Source: Altibacter sp.
GTDB taxonomy: Bacteria > Bacteroidota > Bacteroidia > Flavobacteriales > Flavobacteriaceae
Assembly (NCBI RefSeq): GCF_019913785.1
Contig: NZ_JAIOHK010000039.1
Coordinates: forward strand, 1-34,719
DNA length: 34,719 bases
Reading direction: 5' to 3'
The translations under genes were made by a program, and so were the position numbers. This document shows positions 17,650 through 24,739 of this stretch, piece after piece; position 1 is the stretch's first letter; every line of letters begins with the position of its first letter. The notes under the pieces are model-generated. The model did not search any database and was not told where the DNA came from. It saw only the letters and a program-made list of their open reading frames with translations.

Positions 17650-18984
17650 ATGGAAAACGATAACATTGCGGTAGGATTAGACATTGGGACCACCAAGATT
17701 GTCGCCATGATTGGGAAGAAAAACGAATATGGCAAAGTAGAAATTTTGGGTATTGGGAAGTCCAAAAGTTTGGGGGTGCATCGAGGTGTGGTAAATAATA
17801 TCACCCAGACCATCCAATCCATTCAACAGGCGGTGCAAGATGCCGAAACTTCTTCGGGAATGAAGATTGAAGATGTCATCGTGGGTATTGCAGGACAACA
17901 TATTAGAAGTCTTCAACACAGTGATTATATTACTCGAAACAACAGCGATGAGGTCATCGATGAAGACGATATTGATCGGTTGTGCAATCAGGTTCACAAA
18001 TTGGTGATGTTACCTGGCGAAGAGATTATTCATGTTTTACCACAGGATTTCAAAGTAGATGGTCAAGCAGAAATTAAAGAACCTATAGGGATGTATGGCG
18101 GCCGATTGGAAGCCAATTTTCATGTGGTTGTTGGTCAGGTTTCCTCCATCCGAAATATTGGTCGATGTGTGAAAAGTTCTGGTTTAGAACTTTCCGGAAT
18201 TACCCTAGAACCTCTGGCTTCGGCAAATGCGGTCTTAAGTCAGGAAGAAAAAGAAGCAGGCGTTGCCCTAATTGATATTGGGGGTGGGACCACCGACCTG
18301 GCAATTTTTAAGGATGGTATTATTCGGCATACTGCCGTAATTCCTTTTGGTGGAAATGTAATTACCGAAGACATCAAGGAAGGCTGTTCCATTATAGAAA
18401 AACAAGCAGAATTGCTTAAAATTAAGTTTGGTTCGGCTTGGCCAGGCGAAAATAAAGACAATGAAATAGTTTCTATTCCCGGATTGCGAGGAAGAGAACC
18501 AAAAGAGATTACACTTAAAAATCTTTCGAAGATCATTCACGCACGCGTGGTAGAGATTATTGAACAGGTGTATTTGGAAATTAAGAATTACGGTCACGAA
18601 GAGCAAAAGAAAAAATTGATTGCGGGGATTGTCCTTACCGGAGGAGGTGCGCAATTACAGCATATAAAACAATTGACCGAGTATATTACCGGCATGGACA
18701 CGCGTATTGGCTACCCAAATGAACATTTGGCGGGGGATAGTGATGCGGAAGCGACCAGCCCTATGTACGCCACGGCAGTTGGATTAGTGTTGAATAGATT
18801 GCAGGTCAAGGCTCGTTTTACACAGGCCAAGCCTTTTAAAGAAATGGAAGCTTCGAAGATGACGAAGGAAGAAGCGATGAAGCAGGAAGCAGAGGAAGAA
18901 ATAGAAGAAACACCAAAGGAGCGTAAACGCTTTTTTGATAAGTGGGCGGAAAAATTTAAAGAGTTTTTGGATAACGCCGAATAA
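17650..18984 (+). CDS. ftsA: Cell division protein FtsA (actin-like Z-ring anchor)
   Basis: The protein has 444 residues. Actin-fold nucleotide motifs are GLDIGTTK (about 9-16) and ALIDIGGGTTDLAIF (near 202-217), with GIVLTGGGAQL near 325. The last 20 residues (KRFFDKWAEKFKEFLD) can form an amphipathic helix, the FtsA membrane-targeting sequence, after an acidic linker. It tethers FtsZ filaments to the membrane. ftsZ follows after 78 bases, the widest gap inside the operon, but no promoter or terminator motif is evident there. Confidence 0.96.
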   Translation: MENDNIAVGLDIGTTKIVAMIGKKNEYGKVEILGIGKSKSLGVHRGVVNNITQTIQSIQQAVQDAETSSGMKIEDVIVGIAGQHIRSLQHSDYITRNNSDEVIDEDDIDRLCNQVHKLVMLPGEEIIHVLPQDFKVDGQAEIKEPIGMYGGRLEANFHVVVGQVSSIRNIGRCVKSSGLELSGITLEPLASANAVLSQEEKEAGVALIDIGGGTTDLAIFKDGIIRHTAVIPFGGNVITEDIKEGCSIIEKQAELLKIKFGSAWPGENKDNEIVSIPGLRGREPKEITLKNLSKIIHARVVEIIEQVYLEIKNYGHEEQKKKLIAGIVLTGGGAQLQHIKQLTEYITGMDTRIGYPNEHLAGDSDAEATSPMYATAVGLVLNRLQVKARFTQAKPFKEMEASKMTKEEAMKQEAEEEIEETPKERKRFFDKWAEKFKEFLDNAE

Positions 18985-19062
18985 GAAACAAATTGATATA
19001 AAAGCGCCCTAATGAAAATTTCGGCAAAAAAATAGATTATAAAACCTCACAAAACCAAACAT

Positions 19063-21150
19063 ATGAGCAGCAAAACTGAATTTGACAACATTTCATTCGA
19101 TCTGCCAAAAAATCAATCCAATGTGATTAAGGTCATTGGCGTTGGTGGTGGCGGAAGCAATGCCATTAACCATATGTTCAGCCAAGGCATTAAGGGTGTT
19201 GACTTTGTTATTTGTAACACAGATGCACAAGCTTTGGAGAACAGCCCCGTCCCGGTTAAGATACAATTAGGAATGTCTTTAACAGAGGGACTAGGTGCCG
19301 GAGCCAACCCTAAAATTGGAGAGCAATCGGCCGTGGAGAGCTTCGAAGAGATTAAGAATATGTTGTCTACCAATACCAAAATGATCTTTATTACCGCCGG
19401 TATGGGAGGTGGAACAGGCACGGGTGCTGCACCTATCATTGCAAAAATGGCGAAGGAAATGGATATCCTTACGGTGGGTATCGTGACGATTCCGTTTCAG
19501 TTTGAGGGGAAAATTAGAAACGATCAGGCGCAGATAGGGGTTGAAAATTTACGCCAAAATGTAGATTCTTTGGTTGTCATCAACAATAATAAATTACGCG
19601 AAGTCTATGGGAATCTTGGATTTAAAGCCGGGTTTTCAAAGGCCGATGAGGTATTGGCAACGGCTGCACGTGGAATTGCCGAAGTAATTACACATCACTA
19701 TACGCAAAACATCGATTTACGCGATGCCAAAACCGTTTTATCCAACAGTGGGACGGCTATTATGGGAAGTGCAAATGCCACAGGAGATAACAGAGCACAG
19801 ATTGCCATTAGCAAAGCATTGGATTCGCCCTTATTAAACGATAACAAAATTAGAGGAGCCAAGAACGTACTACTTTTAATTGTTTCGGGCAGTGAGGAAA
19901 TTACCATCGATGAGATTGGGGAAATCAGTGATTATATTCAGGATGAGGCCGGGCATAGCGCTAATATTATCATGGGGGTTGGCGAGGACGAAAGCTTAGA
20001 AGGTTCCATTTCGATTACGGTTATTGCTACAGGCTTCAACGCCGAACAGCAGCATGAGATCGTAAATACCGAGTCCAAGAAGATCATTCATACGCTGGAG
20101 GATGAACAACGAGCCGAACAGGTGTTAACGGCCAAGCCAACGGCATCTTCGGTAGAACTGCCAGTACAAAGTACCACCGCACCGCAGGTGGCGAAGAAAG
20201 AAAAGGTGGCAGGGCCTATTATTAAGCATACCTTGTTTGAAGACGATGACAAGGAAGCCGAAAAAGCACAATTGGATGTACCGTTTGAGGGGTTTATTAA
20301 AACTTCCGAATTGATCAAGAATTTGGACGTCACCTACGAGGCGATAGATATTCATCATTTGGCCGAATTTGAGCAAGTTTTTATCAACGAAATCGATGTG
20401 AATGATTTTGTAATTGTGAAGCCGAATGCAAAACCCAAGGAGGAGGAAATAATTATTTCTGAAGTTGAATTTGAAGCAGACGAAGAAGTGGTCGATGTAA
20501 AAGCTTCAAAAAAACAGGAAGCATCCGTTATTGAGACTCCTTCAGAAAGTGAAGAGCAGATCCTTATGTTCGATCTCCCGGTTTTGGATACTTCCGAAGC
20601 AAAAAAAGAACAGAAGAAAGCAGAGGAAGCCCCTGAAATTATGACGTCACGTATCGAAGAGATCGAGGTAAAGGACCATGTAGAAGTGGTGCCTGTTACT
20701 GAATTTTCGGGAACGGGTGTGAAGCGATATAGTTTGGACGACTATCAGGAAATGGAAACCATGCTGAACGAAGCAAAGCCTTCGAAAGTAAAGCAGGAAG
20801 AAGTAGACGAAGAGATTGTTTTTGAAAAAAAGACCATCGAGGCTCCCGAAGCACCCGAGCCGGATGTCAATGAACCTGTCGATCCGCTCAATGCGCCTAT
20901 TTCAAAAATTCTCCGTGACCGTACCGAGGAGCGTAAAAAGACAATGAAGGACTTTAATTATAAGTTTAGAAACAGCGCTTCGAAGATTGATGAGATTGAA
21001 AAGCAACCGGCTTATAAGCGCATGGGAATCGATTTGGACGATACCAATAAAACCGATACCAATATGTCGCGAACCTCTGTAAATACAGATGACGATGACG
21101 ATATAGAATTGCGATCCAACAATTCATTTTTACACGATAATGTAGATTAA
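19063..21150 (+). CDS. ftsZ: Cell division GTPase FtsZ with a very long C-terminal linker
   Basis: The protein has 695 residues against about 380 in E. coli. The GTPase core covers about residues 20-326, with the tubulin signature GMGGGTGTG at 113-121 and the T7 catalytic loop NIDLRD at 216-221, whose acidic residues are kept. From about 327 to 643 runs a low-complexity, Glu/Lys/Val-rich linker. PAYKRMGIDL (about 649-658) looks like the conserved C-terminal peptide that binds FtsA, but 37 further residues follow, including an Asp run and an Asn/Ser tail. Bacteroidota FtsZ are generally extended. It ends the operon; a terminator lies 22 bases beyond. Confidence 0.97.
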   Translation: MSSKTEFDNISFDLPKNQSNVIKVIGVGGGGSNAINHMFSQGIKGVDFVICNTDAQALENSPVPVKIQLGMSLTEGLGAGANPKIGEQSAVESFEEIKNMLSTNTKMIFITAGMGGGTGTGAAPIIAKMAKEMDILTVGIVTIPFQFEGKIRNDQAQIGVENLRQNVDSLVVINNNKLREVYGNLGFKAGFSKADEVLATAARGIAEVITHHYTQNIDLRDAKTVLSNSGTAIMGSANATGDNRAQIAISKALDSPLLNDNKIRGAKNVLLLIVSGSEEITIDEIGEISDYIQDEAGHSANIIMGVGEDESLEGSISITVIATGFNAEQQHEIVNTESKKIIHTLEDEQRAEQVLTAKPTASSVELPVQSTTAPQVAKKEKVAGPIIKHTLFEDDDKEAEKAQLDVPFEGFIKTSELIKNLDVTYEAIDIHHLAEFEQVFINEIDVNDFVIVKPNAKPKEEEIIISEVEFEADEEVVDVKASKKQEASVIETPSESEEQILMFDLPVLDTSEAKKEQKKAEEAPEIMTSRIEEIEVKDHVEVVPVTEFSGTGVKRYSLDDYQEMETMLNEAKPSKVKQEEVDEEIVFEKKTIEAPEAPEPDVNEPVDPLNAPISKILRDRTEERKKTMKDFNYKFRNSASKIDEIEKQPAYKRMGIDLDDTNKTDTNMSRTSVNTDDDDDIELRSNNSFLHDNVD

Positions 21151-21172
21151 TCCAAACTGTAACACGTTGAGA

Positions 21173-21208
21173 TCCGAATGTTTTTTAAAGGGCATTCGGA
21201 TTTTTTTT
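21173..21208 (+). terminator. Rho-independent terminator of the dcw operon
   Basis: An 8-base stem, TCCGAATG (21173-21180) pairing with CATTCGGA (21193-21200), has a 12-base loop and is followed by eight T residues. It stands just after ftsZ. Confidence 0.9.
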
Positions 21209-21223
21209 ACACCAAAACAACTT

Positions 21224-21252
21224 TTGCAATACGAGTAGATTGTCTATCTTCG
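21224..21252 (+). promoter_or_regulatory. Promoter of the yqeY-like gene (TTG-N18-TATCTTCG)
   Basis: TTG (21224-21226), 18 bases, then TATCTTCG (21245-21252), one mismatch from TAnnTTTG. It lies between the ftsZ terminator and the ATG at 21275, and is probably also the only promoter for the tRNA downstream. Confidence 0.6.
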
Positions 21253-21274
21253 CATTCTATTTAAAAATAGAAAA

Positions 21275-21727
21275 ATGAGCTTACAAGACCAGGTAATGGA
21301 AGCCATGAAAACGGCGATGAAAGAAAAGAATACGGTGGCGTTACAGGCATTGCGTTCGGTTAAATCGGCTATTTTGTTGGCACAGACAGAAAGTGGGGCA
21401 AAAGCCGAAATATCTGAGGATGAGGAGATCAAATTATTGCAGAAACTGGTAAAGCAACGTAAGGATAGTGCAGCCATTTACAATGAACAGGGACGAGCCG
21501 ATTTGGCTGAACCTGAAATAGCAGAGGCCCTTGTCATTGAACAGTTTTTACCGGAACAGCTGAGCGAAGAAGAAGTCGCAAAGATTGTTGATGAGGTAAT
21601 TGCGCAGACAGGAGCTTCCTCTATGAAAGATATGGGACAGGTGATGGGGATGGCCAATGCAAAACTAGCCGGAAAGGCAGATGGAAAAACGATCTCTACT
21701 ATTGTGAAATCGAGACTTTCTAACTAA
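21275..21727 (+). CDS. GatB/YqeY domain protein
   Basis: The protein has 150 residues. It matches the stand-alone YqeY family: a helical N-terminal domain (SLQDQVMEAMKTAMKEKNTVAL), then a tail domain ending DMGQVMGMANAKLAGKADGKTI. The tail domain is also found at the C-terminus of GatB, where it contacts tRNA in the amidotransferase; the function of the free protein is not established. Its own promoter lies just upstream. The tRNA-Arg gene begins 18 bases after its stop with no room for a separate promoter, so both are probably on one transcript. Confidence 0.9.
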   Translation: MSLQDQVMEAMKTAMKEKNTVALQALRSVKSAILLAQTESGAKAEISEDEEIKLLQKLVKQRKDSAAIYNEQGRADLAEPEIAEALVIEQFLPEQLSEEEVAKIVDEVIAQTGASSMKDMGQVMGMANAKLAGKADGKTISTIVKSRLSN

Positions 21728-21745
21728 ATAACACTAAATAAAAGA

Positions 21746-21819
21746 GGCCGCGTAGTTCAACTGAATAGAATATCAGATTTCGGCTCTGAGGGTTGGGGGT
21801 TTGAATCCCTCCGCGGTCA
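21746..21819 (+). tRNA. tRNA-Arg, anticodon UCG (reads CGA)
   Basis: A full cloverleaf of 74 bases can be drawn. The acceptor stem is 21746-21752 with 21812-21818 (one G-U), the D arm is 21755-21771, the anticodon stem is 21773-21777 with 21785-21789, and the T arm is 21795-21811. The anticodon loop TTTCGGC gives UCG at 21780-21782. Discriminator A is 21819; CCA is not encoded. The D loop has GA instead of the usual G18-G19, and the T loop begins TTTGA instead of TTCGA. The two changes match each other (A19-U56 in place of G19-C56). It is a sound tRNA by pairing, although it could be a decaying copy. Confidence 0.88.
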
Positions 21820-21820
21820 C

Positions 21821-21950
21821 TACAAGCACTAAGTCCTGCAACCAAGGTTGCAGGACTTTTTGTTTTCCGAAGAAATGGAAGCTAGGCTTCCACATTTTGG
21901 AGGAAAACAAAAAGCGCAACGCCTATGGCGTTGTGGACTTAGTATTTGCA
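21821..21950 (+). other. Cloverleaf-like nested inverted-repeat element next to tRNA-Arg
   Basis: The element starts 1 base after the tRNA discriminator. An outer stem pairs ACTAAGTCC (21828-21836) with GGACTTAGT (21935-21943) and extends imperfectly to 21821 and 21950. Inside it, nearly end to end, are three hairpins. The first is TGCAACC/GGTTGCA (21837-21852). The second is a perfect 13-base stem, 21856-21868 with 21902-21914, enclosing a smaller hairpin TGGAAGC/GCTTCCA (21876-21892). The third is CAACGCC/GGCGTTG (21917-21933). It codes for no credible protein. It could be a structured RNA, a mobile palindromic element inserted at the tRNA end, or a processing signal. Confidence 0.7.
21831..21861 (+). 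terminator. Strong hairpin with T run after tRNA-Arg
   Basis: AAGTCCTGCAACC (21831-21843) pairs perfectly with GGTTGCAGGACTT (21846-21858), two bases apart, with five T residues (21857-21861). It looks like the tRNA terminator. Its 5' arm is also needed by the outer stem of the surrounding element, so the two folds exclude each other. Confidence 0.65.
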
Positions 21951-21964
21951 AAGGGGATCGTTGT

Positions 21965-21985
21965 AGGGATCTGTAATCCCTTTTT
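21965..21985 (+). terminator. Second terminator-like hairpin
   Basis: AGGGAT (21965-21970) pairs with ATCCCT (21976-21981) around a 5-base loop and is followed by T residues to 21985. The stem is short, but it would end any transcript reading through the cloverleaf element. Confidence 0.45.
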
Positions 21986-22001
21986 CACGGTTTTGATTCA
22001 G

Positions 22002-22043
22002 CTCTTTTAGCAAATTCACCGCGATTGCTTTCTTTTAAAAGAG
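22002..22043. repeat. Interrupted inverted repeat upstream of the Mla operon
   Basis: CTCTTTTA (22002-22009) pairs with TAAAAGAG (22036-22043), and inside it GCAA (22010-22013) with TTGC (22025-22028). The rest of the stretch from the second terminator-like hairpin to 22125 holds only the promoter element described next; no gene is visible. Role unknown. Confidence 0.4.
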
Positions 22044-22095
22044 ATAGGATAAAACAAACCTGACTTATATCATATTATAAGGGTAGAGCGGCTAC

Positions 22096-22103
22096 TATCT
22101 TTG
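22096..22103 (+). promoter_or_regulatory. Likely -7 element of the Mla operon (TATCTTTG)
   Basis: TATCTTTG is an exact TAnnTTTG match 22 bases before the ATG at 22126. No TTG is found at the -33 distance, so strength is uncertain. Confidence 0.5.
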
Positions 22104-22125
22104 GAATCAAAGGGTTCGATACACC

Positions 22126-22908
22126 ATGGCGGCTTCACTTCAAATATTTCAGAAAACGAAAGCATTCTTTATTGAAATAGGGGATATCTCCTTTTTTGCG
22201 CTGCGCTTTTTCAAGGAAGTATTCACCAAGCCTTTTGAGTTCAAGGAATTAATGCGGCAGTGTTATCACATGGGTAACCGATCCCTTTTGTTGGTAGGAG
22301 TGACCGGTTTTATCCTCGGATTGGTTTTTACCCTTCAGTCCCGTCCTACTTTGATGGAATTTGGAGCCGAATCCTGGATGCCGTCCATGGTGAGTATTTC
22401 GATCGTACGGGAGATTGGTCCGGTTATTATTGCGCTTATCTGTGCAGGGAGAATAGGTTCGGGCATTGGTGCCGAGTTAGGGTCGATGCGTGTTACCGAA
22501 CAGATTGATGCTATGGAAGTATCGGGTACAAATCCATTTAAGTATTTGGTGGTGACTCGTATTGTCGCTACGACACTCATGCTGCCGCTTCTAATAGTTT
22601 TCGGCGATACTATTGCACTGATTGGCTCTGCCATTGTTGAAAATTTAAAAGGGGCCGTTTCGTATCAGCTGTATTTCAATCAGGTGTTCGATGCCTTAAA
22701 ATTTAGTGATATCCTACCCGCTACGGTAAAATCGTTCTTTTTCGGATTTGCAATTGGTTTGATAGGATGTTATAAGGGGTATCATTGTAAAAAGGGAACA
22801 GTAGGTGTAGGAGAGGCCTCCAATTCGGCAGTGGTTTATACCTCGATGTTACTTTTTGTGATTGACTTTATTGCAGTGTTTGTTTCCGATATATTTTTTG
22901 AAGTCTGA
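22126..22908 (+). CDS. mlaE: Mla-type lipid ABC transporter permease (MlaE/YrbE family)
   Basis: The protein has 260 residues with about five membrane segments. Family features are the central REIGPVIIALICAGRIGSGIGAELG stretch (about residues 95-125) and MRVTEQIDAMEVSGTNP. MlaE is the inner-membrane channel of a transporter that moves phospholipids between inner and outer membranes. It is followed at once by the ATPase (TGATG overlap) and the MCE protein. MlaB and MlaC partners are not in the window. No Shine-Dalgarno sequence is visible, which is normal for this phylum. Confidence 0.93.
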   Translation: MAASLQIFQKTKAFFIEIGDISFFALRFFKEVFTKPFEFKELMRQCYHMGNRSLLLVGVTGFILGLVFTLQSRPTLMEFGAESWMPSMVSISIVREIGPVIIALICAGRIGSGIGAELGSMRVTEQIDAMEVSGTNPFKYLVVTRIVATTLMLPLLIVFGDTIALIGSAIVENLKGAVSYQLYFNQVFDALKFSDILPATVKSFFFGFAIGLIGCYKGYHCKKGTVGVGEASNSAVVYTSMLLFVIDFIAVFVSDIFFEV

Positions 22909-23660
22909 TGAATAAACCTACACACATAAAACCAGTTTTAGAATTGAAAGGCCTTCAGAAGAGCTTTGGGGACAATCATGTGCTTAAGGGGTTTGATCTT
23001 CGGCTTTTTGAAGGAGAAAATCTCGTGGTGATGGGGAAATCGGGTTCAGGGAAATCGGTTATGATAAAGTGTTTGGTTGGATTGCTGCAGGCCGATGGAG
23101 GTAGTATTCATATTCGGAATCACGATATCACCACCTTGGGACAGAAAGAGCTGGATGTGTTACGTACGGAAATCGGGTTTTTATTTCAGGGCAGCGCTTT
23201 GTACGATTCCATGACCGTCCGGGAGAATTTGGAGTTTCCCTTGCGAAGACATAAGGCAAAGCTCAACATCACCGAAACGAACGAAGTGTTGGTGTTGGAA
23301 GCGTTGGAGAGTGTGGGATTGGCGCATGCGATCGACCTCATGCCCGAAGAGCTTTCAGGGGGAATGAAACGTCGTGTTGCATTGGCCAGAGCGCTTATTT
23401 TAAAGCCAAAAATTATTCTGTATGATGAGCCAACAACCGGCCTAGACCCAATCACTTCAAACGAAATTATACAATTAATGCGAAGCATTCAGAAAAAATA
23501 CGGTACCTCTTCTCTTATCATTACGCATGATGTAGATTGTGCCCGTGTTATTTCCAACCGAATCATTTTATTGATTGATGGAATAAATTATATCGAAGGA
23601 ACCTATGAGGAACTTATTCAATCCAATGATCCAGAGGTGAAAGCCTTTTTTAAATCGTAA
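22908..23660 (+). CDS. mlaF: Mla-type lipid ABC transporter ATPase
   Basis: The protein has 250 residues. It has Walker A GKSGSGKS (about 43-50), the Q-loop in FLFQGSALYDSM, an ABC signature in the form LSGGMKRR, Walker B IILYDEPTTGLDP and the switch His in IITHDVD. The LSGGMKRRVALARAL form is typical of the MlaF branch. It powers the MlaE permease. One base overlaps mlaE, and 4 bases separate it from the MCE gene, so the three form one operon. Confidence 0.94.
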   Translation: MNKPTHIKPVLELKGLQKSFGDNHVLKGFDLRLFEGENLVVMGKSGSGKSVMIKCLVGLLQADGGSIHIRNHDITTLGQKELDVLRTEIGFLFQGSALYDSMTVRENLEFPLRRHKAKLNITETNEVLVLEALESVGLAHAIDLMPEELSGGMKRRVALARALILKPKIILYDEPTTGLDPITSNEIIQLMRSIQKKYGTSSLIITHDVDCARVISNRIILLIDGINYIEGTYEELIQSNDPEVKAFFKS

Positions 23661-23664
23661 TCGT

Positions 23665-24636
23665 ATGCAAAAATCAACATCTCAAAAAATTAAACTAGGG
23701 ATATTTGTCATCCTGGGAACCGTTTTATTGGTATCGGCACTTTATTTTATTGGAAACAGGCAAAATCTCTTTGGAAAAAGTATCAAATTGCATGCGCAAT
23801 TTGCCAATGTAAATGGATTGCAATTGGGTAATAATGTGCGTTATTCCGGAATTAATGCCGGAACCGTCATTGGAATCGAAATGACTGGGCAATCACAGAT
23901 TGTTGTGAGCATGCTCATTAGTGAAAAAATAGGAGGACGTATTCAAAAAAATGCCATTGCTACTATTGGATCGGATGGTTTAGTGGGAAGCATGATTGTG
24001 AATATTATTCCGCGGAAAGGTGAATTCCCATCTGTAATTTCCGGAGATACCATTGCAACCTATAGCAAAATTGGCGCCGATGATATGTTAACCACCCTAA
24101 ATGTCACCAATGAAAATGCGGCGATCCTCACTTCAGAACTTTTGGAAATAACAAACAAGGTGTTGGAAGGCAAAGGGACGGTTGGGATGCTTATTAATGA
24201 TTCAATTATGGCTGATGACTTGAAACAAAGTGTTTTTCAATTAAAACAAGCCAGTACCAGCGCATCCAAGGCCATGGCCGAGCTCAATGGTATTATTTCC
24301 TCGGTTAATTATGAAGAAAGCGTTGCAGGCCTTTTGTTGAGTGATACCGCTTCGGCCCAAAAAATGAGAACCGTTGTGGATAATCTTGAGCAATCTTCTG
24401 TTAATATAGAAGCTATGACTAGGAGTTTGGGCACCTATATTTCTGAAATTAAGGAAGGTAAGGGTACTCTAAACTACCTTACACAGGACGAAAAATTTGT
24501 AAAAGATCTTGATTCTACCCTCACGAATATAAAGGAAGCTACCTATCGTCTTAATGAAAATATGGAAGCCTTAAAACACAATTTTTTCTTTAGAGGGTAT
24601 TTCAGAAAACTGGAACGACAGAATAAAAAGAATTAA
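23665..24636 (+). CDS. mlaD: MCE-domain substrate-binding protein (MlaD family)
   Basis: The protein has 323 residues. A single N-terminal membrane anchor (IKLGIFVILGTVLLVSALYFI, about 9-29) is followed by the MCE domain (about 38-115, with FANVNGLQLGNNVRYSGINAGTV). A long helical region runs from about 150 onwards, longer than in E. coli MlaD (183 residues). MCE proteins form rings that hold or conduct lipid in the periplasm. The helical tail may extend the ring or reach other envelope parts; this is inference. The gene is last in the operon. Confidence 0.92.
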   Translation: MQKSTSQKIKLGIFVILGTVLLVSALYFIGNRQNLFGKSIKLHAQFANVNGLQLGNNVRYSGINAGTVIGIEMTGQSQIVVSMLISEKIGGRIQKNAIATIGSDGLVGSMIVNIIPRKGEFPSVISGDTIATYSKIGADDMLTTLNVTNENAAILTSELLEITNKVLEGKGTVGMLINDSIMADDLKQSVFQLKQASTSASKAMAELNGIISSVNYEESVAGLLLSDTASAQKMRTVVDNLEQSSVNIEAMTRSLGTYISEIKEGKGTLNYLTQDEKFVKDLDSTLTNIKEATYRLNENMEALKHNFFFRGYFRKLERQNKKN

Positions 24637-24671
24637 GTGAACCCCACTACCCCGTATTGTTTAAAACCAAT

Positions 24672-24704
24672 AAAAAAAGGCAGGTTATATAAAATTAACC
24701 TGCC
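24672..24704 (-). terminator. Terminator between the Mla operon and the peroxiredoxin gene
   Basis: GGCAGGTTA (24679-24687) pairs with TAACCTGCC (24696-24704) around 8 bases. On the minus strand a run of seven T residues follows (24672-24678), so it should end the peroxiredoxin transcript. On the plus strand the T tract is poor, so termination of mlaD there would be weaker. Confidence 0.8.
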
Positions 24705-24739
24705 TAATTTCAAATCAACAAATTCAAACTAGAAACAAC

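Noticed and set aside
5596-21150. Absence of ddl, murB, murF and ftsB from the dcw operon as a sign of deletion
   Set aside because: The remaining genes overlap or abut without scars, and I recall this reduced order as normal in Bacteroidota, so it is not evidence of loss in this strain.
21801-22010. A 69-codon reading frame on the plus strand after the tRNA
   Set aside because: It begins inside the T arm of the tRNA and runs through the nested hairpins; the composition is not protein-like and it has no family resemblance.
22078-22125. tRNA-like fragment with GGTAGAGC and GGGTTCGATAC
   Set aside because: It resembles D and T arms, but the 5' D stem and acceptor stem are missing, the anticodon stem does not pair, and the spacing is about 3 bases short. 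The TATCTTTG inside it is better read as a -7 element. A remnant of a tRNA cannot be excluded.
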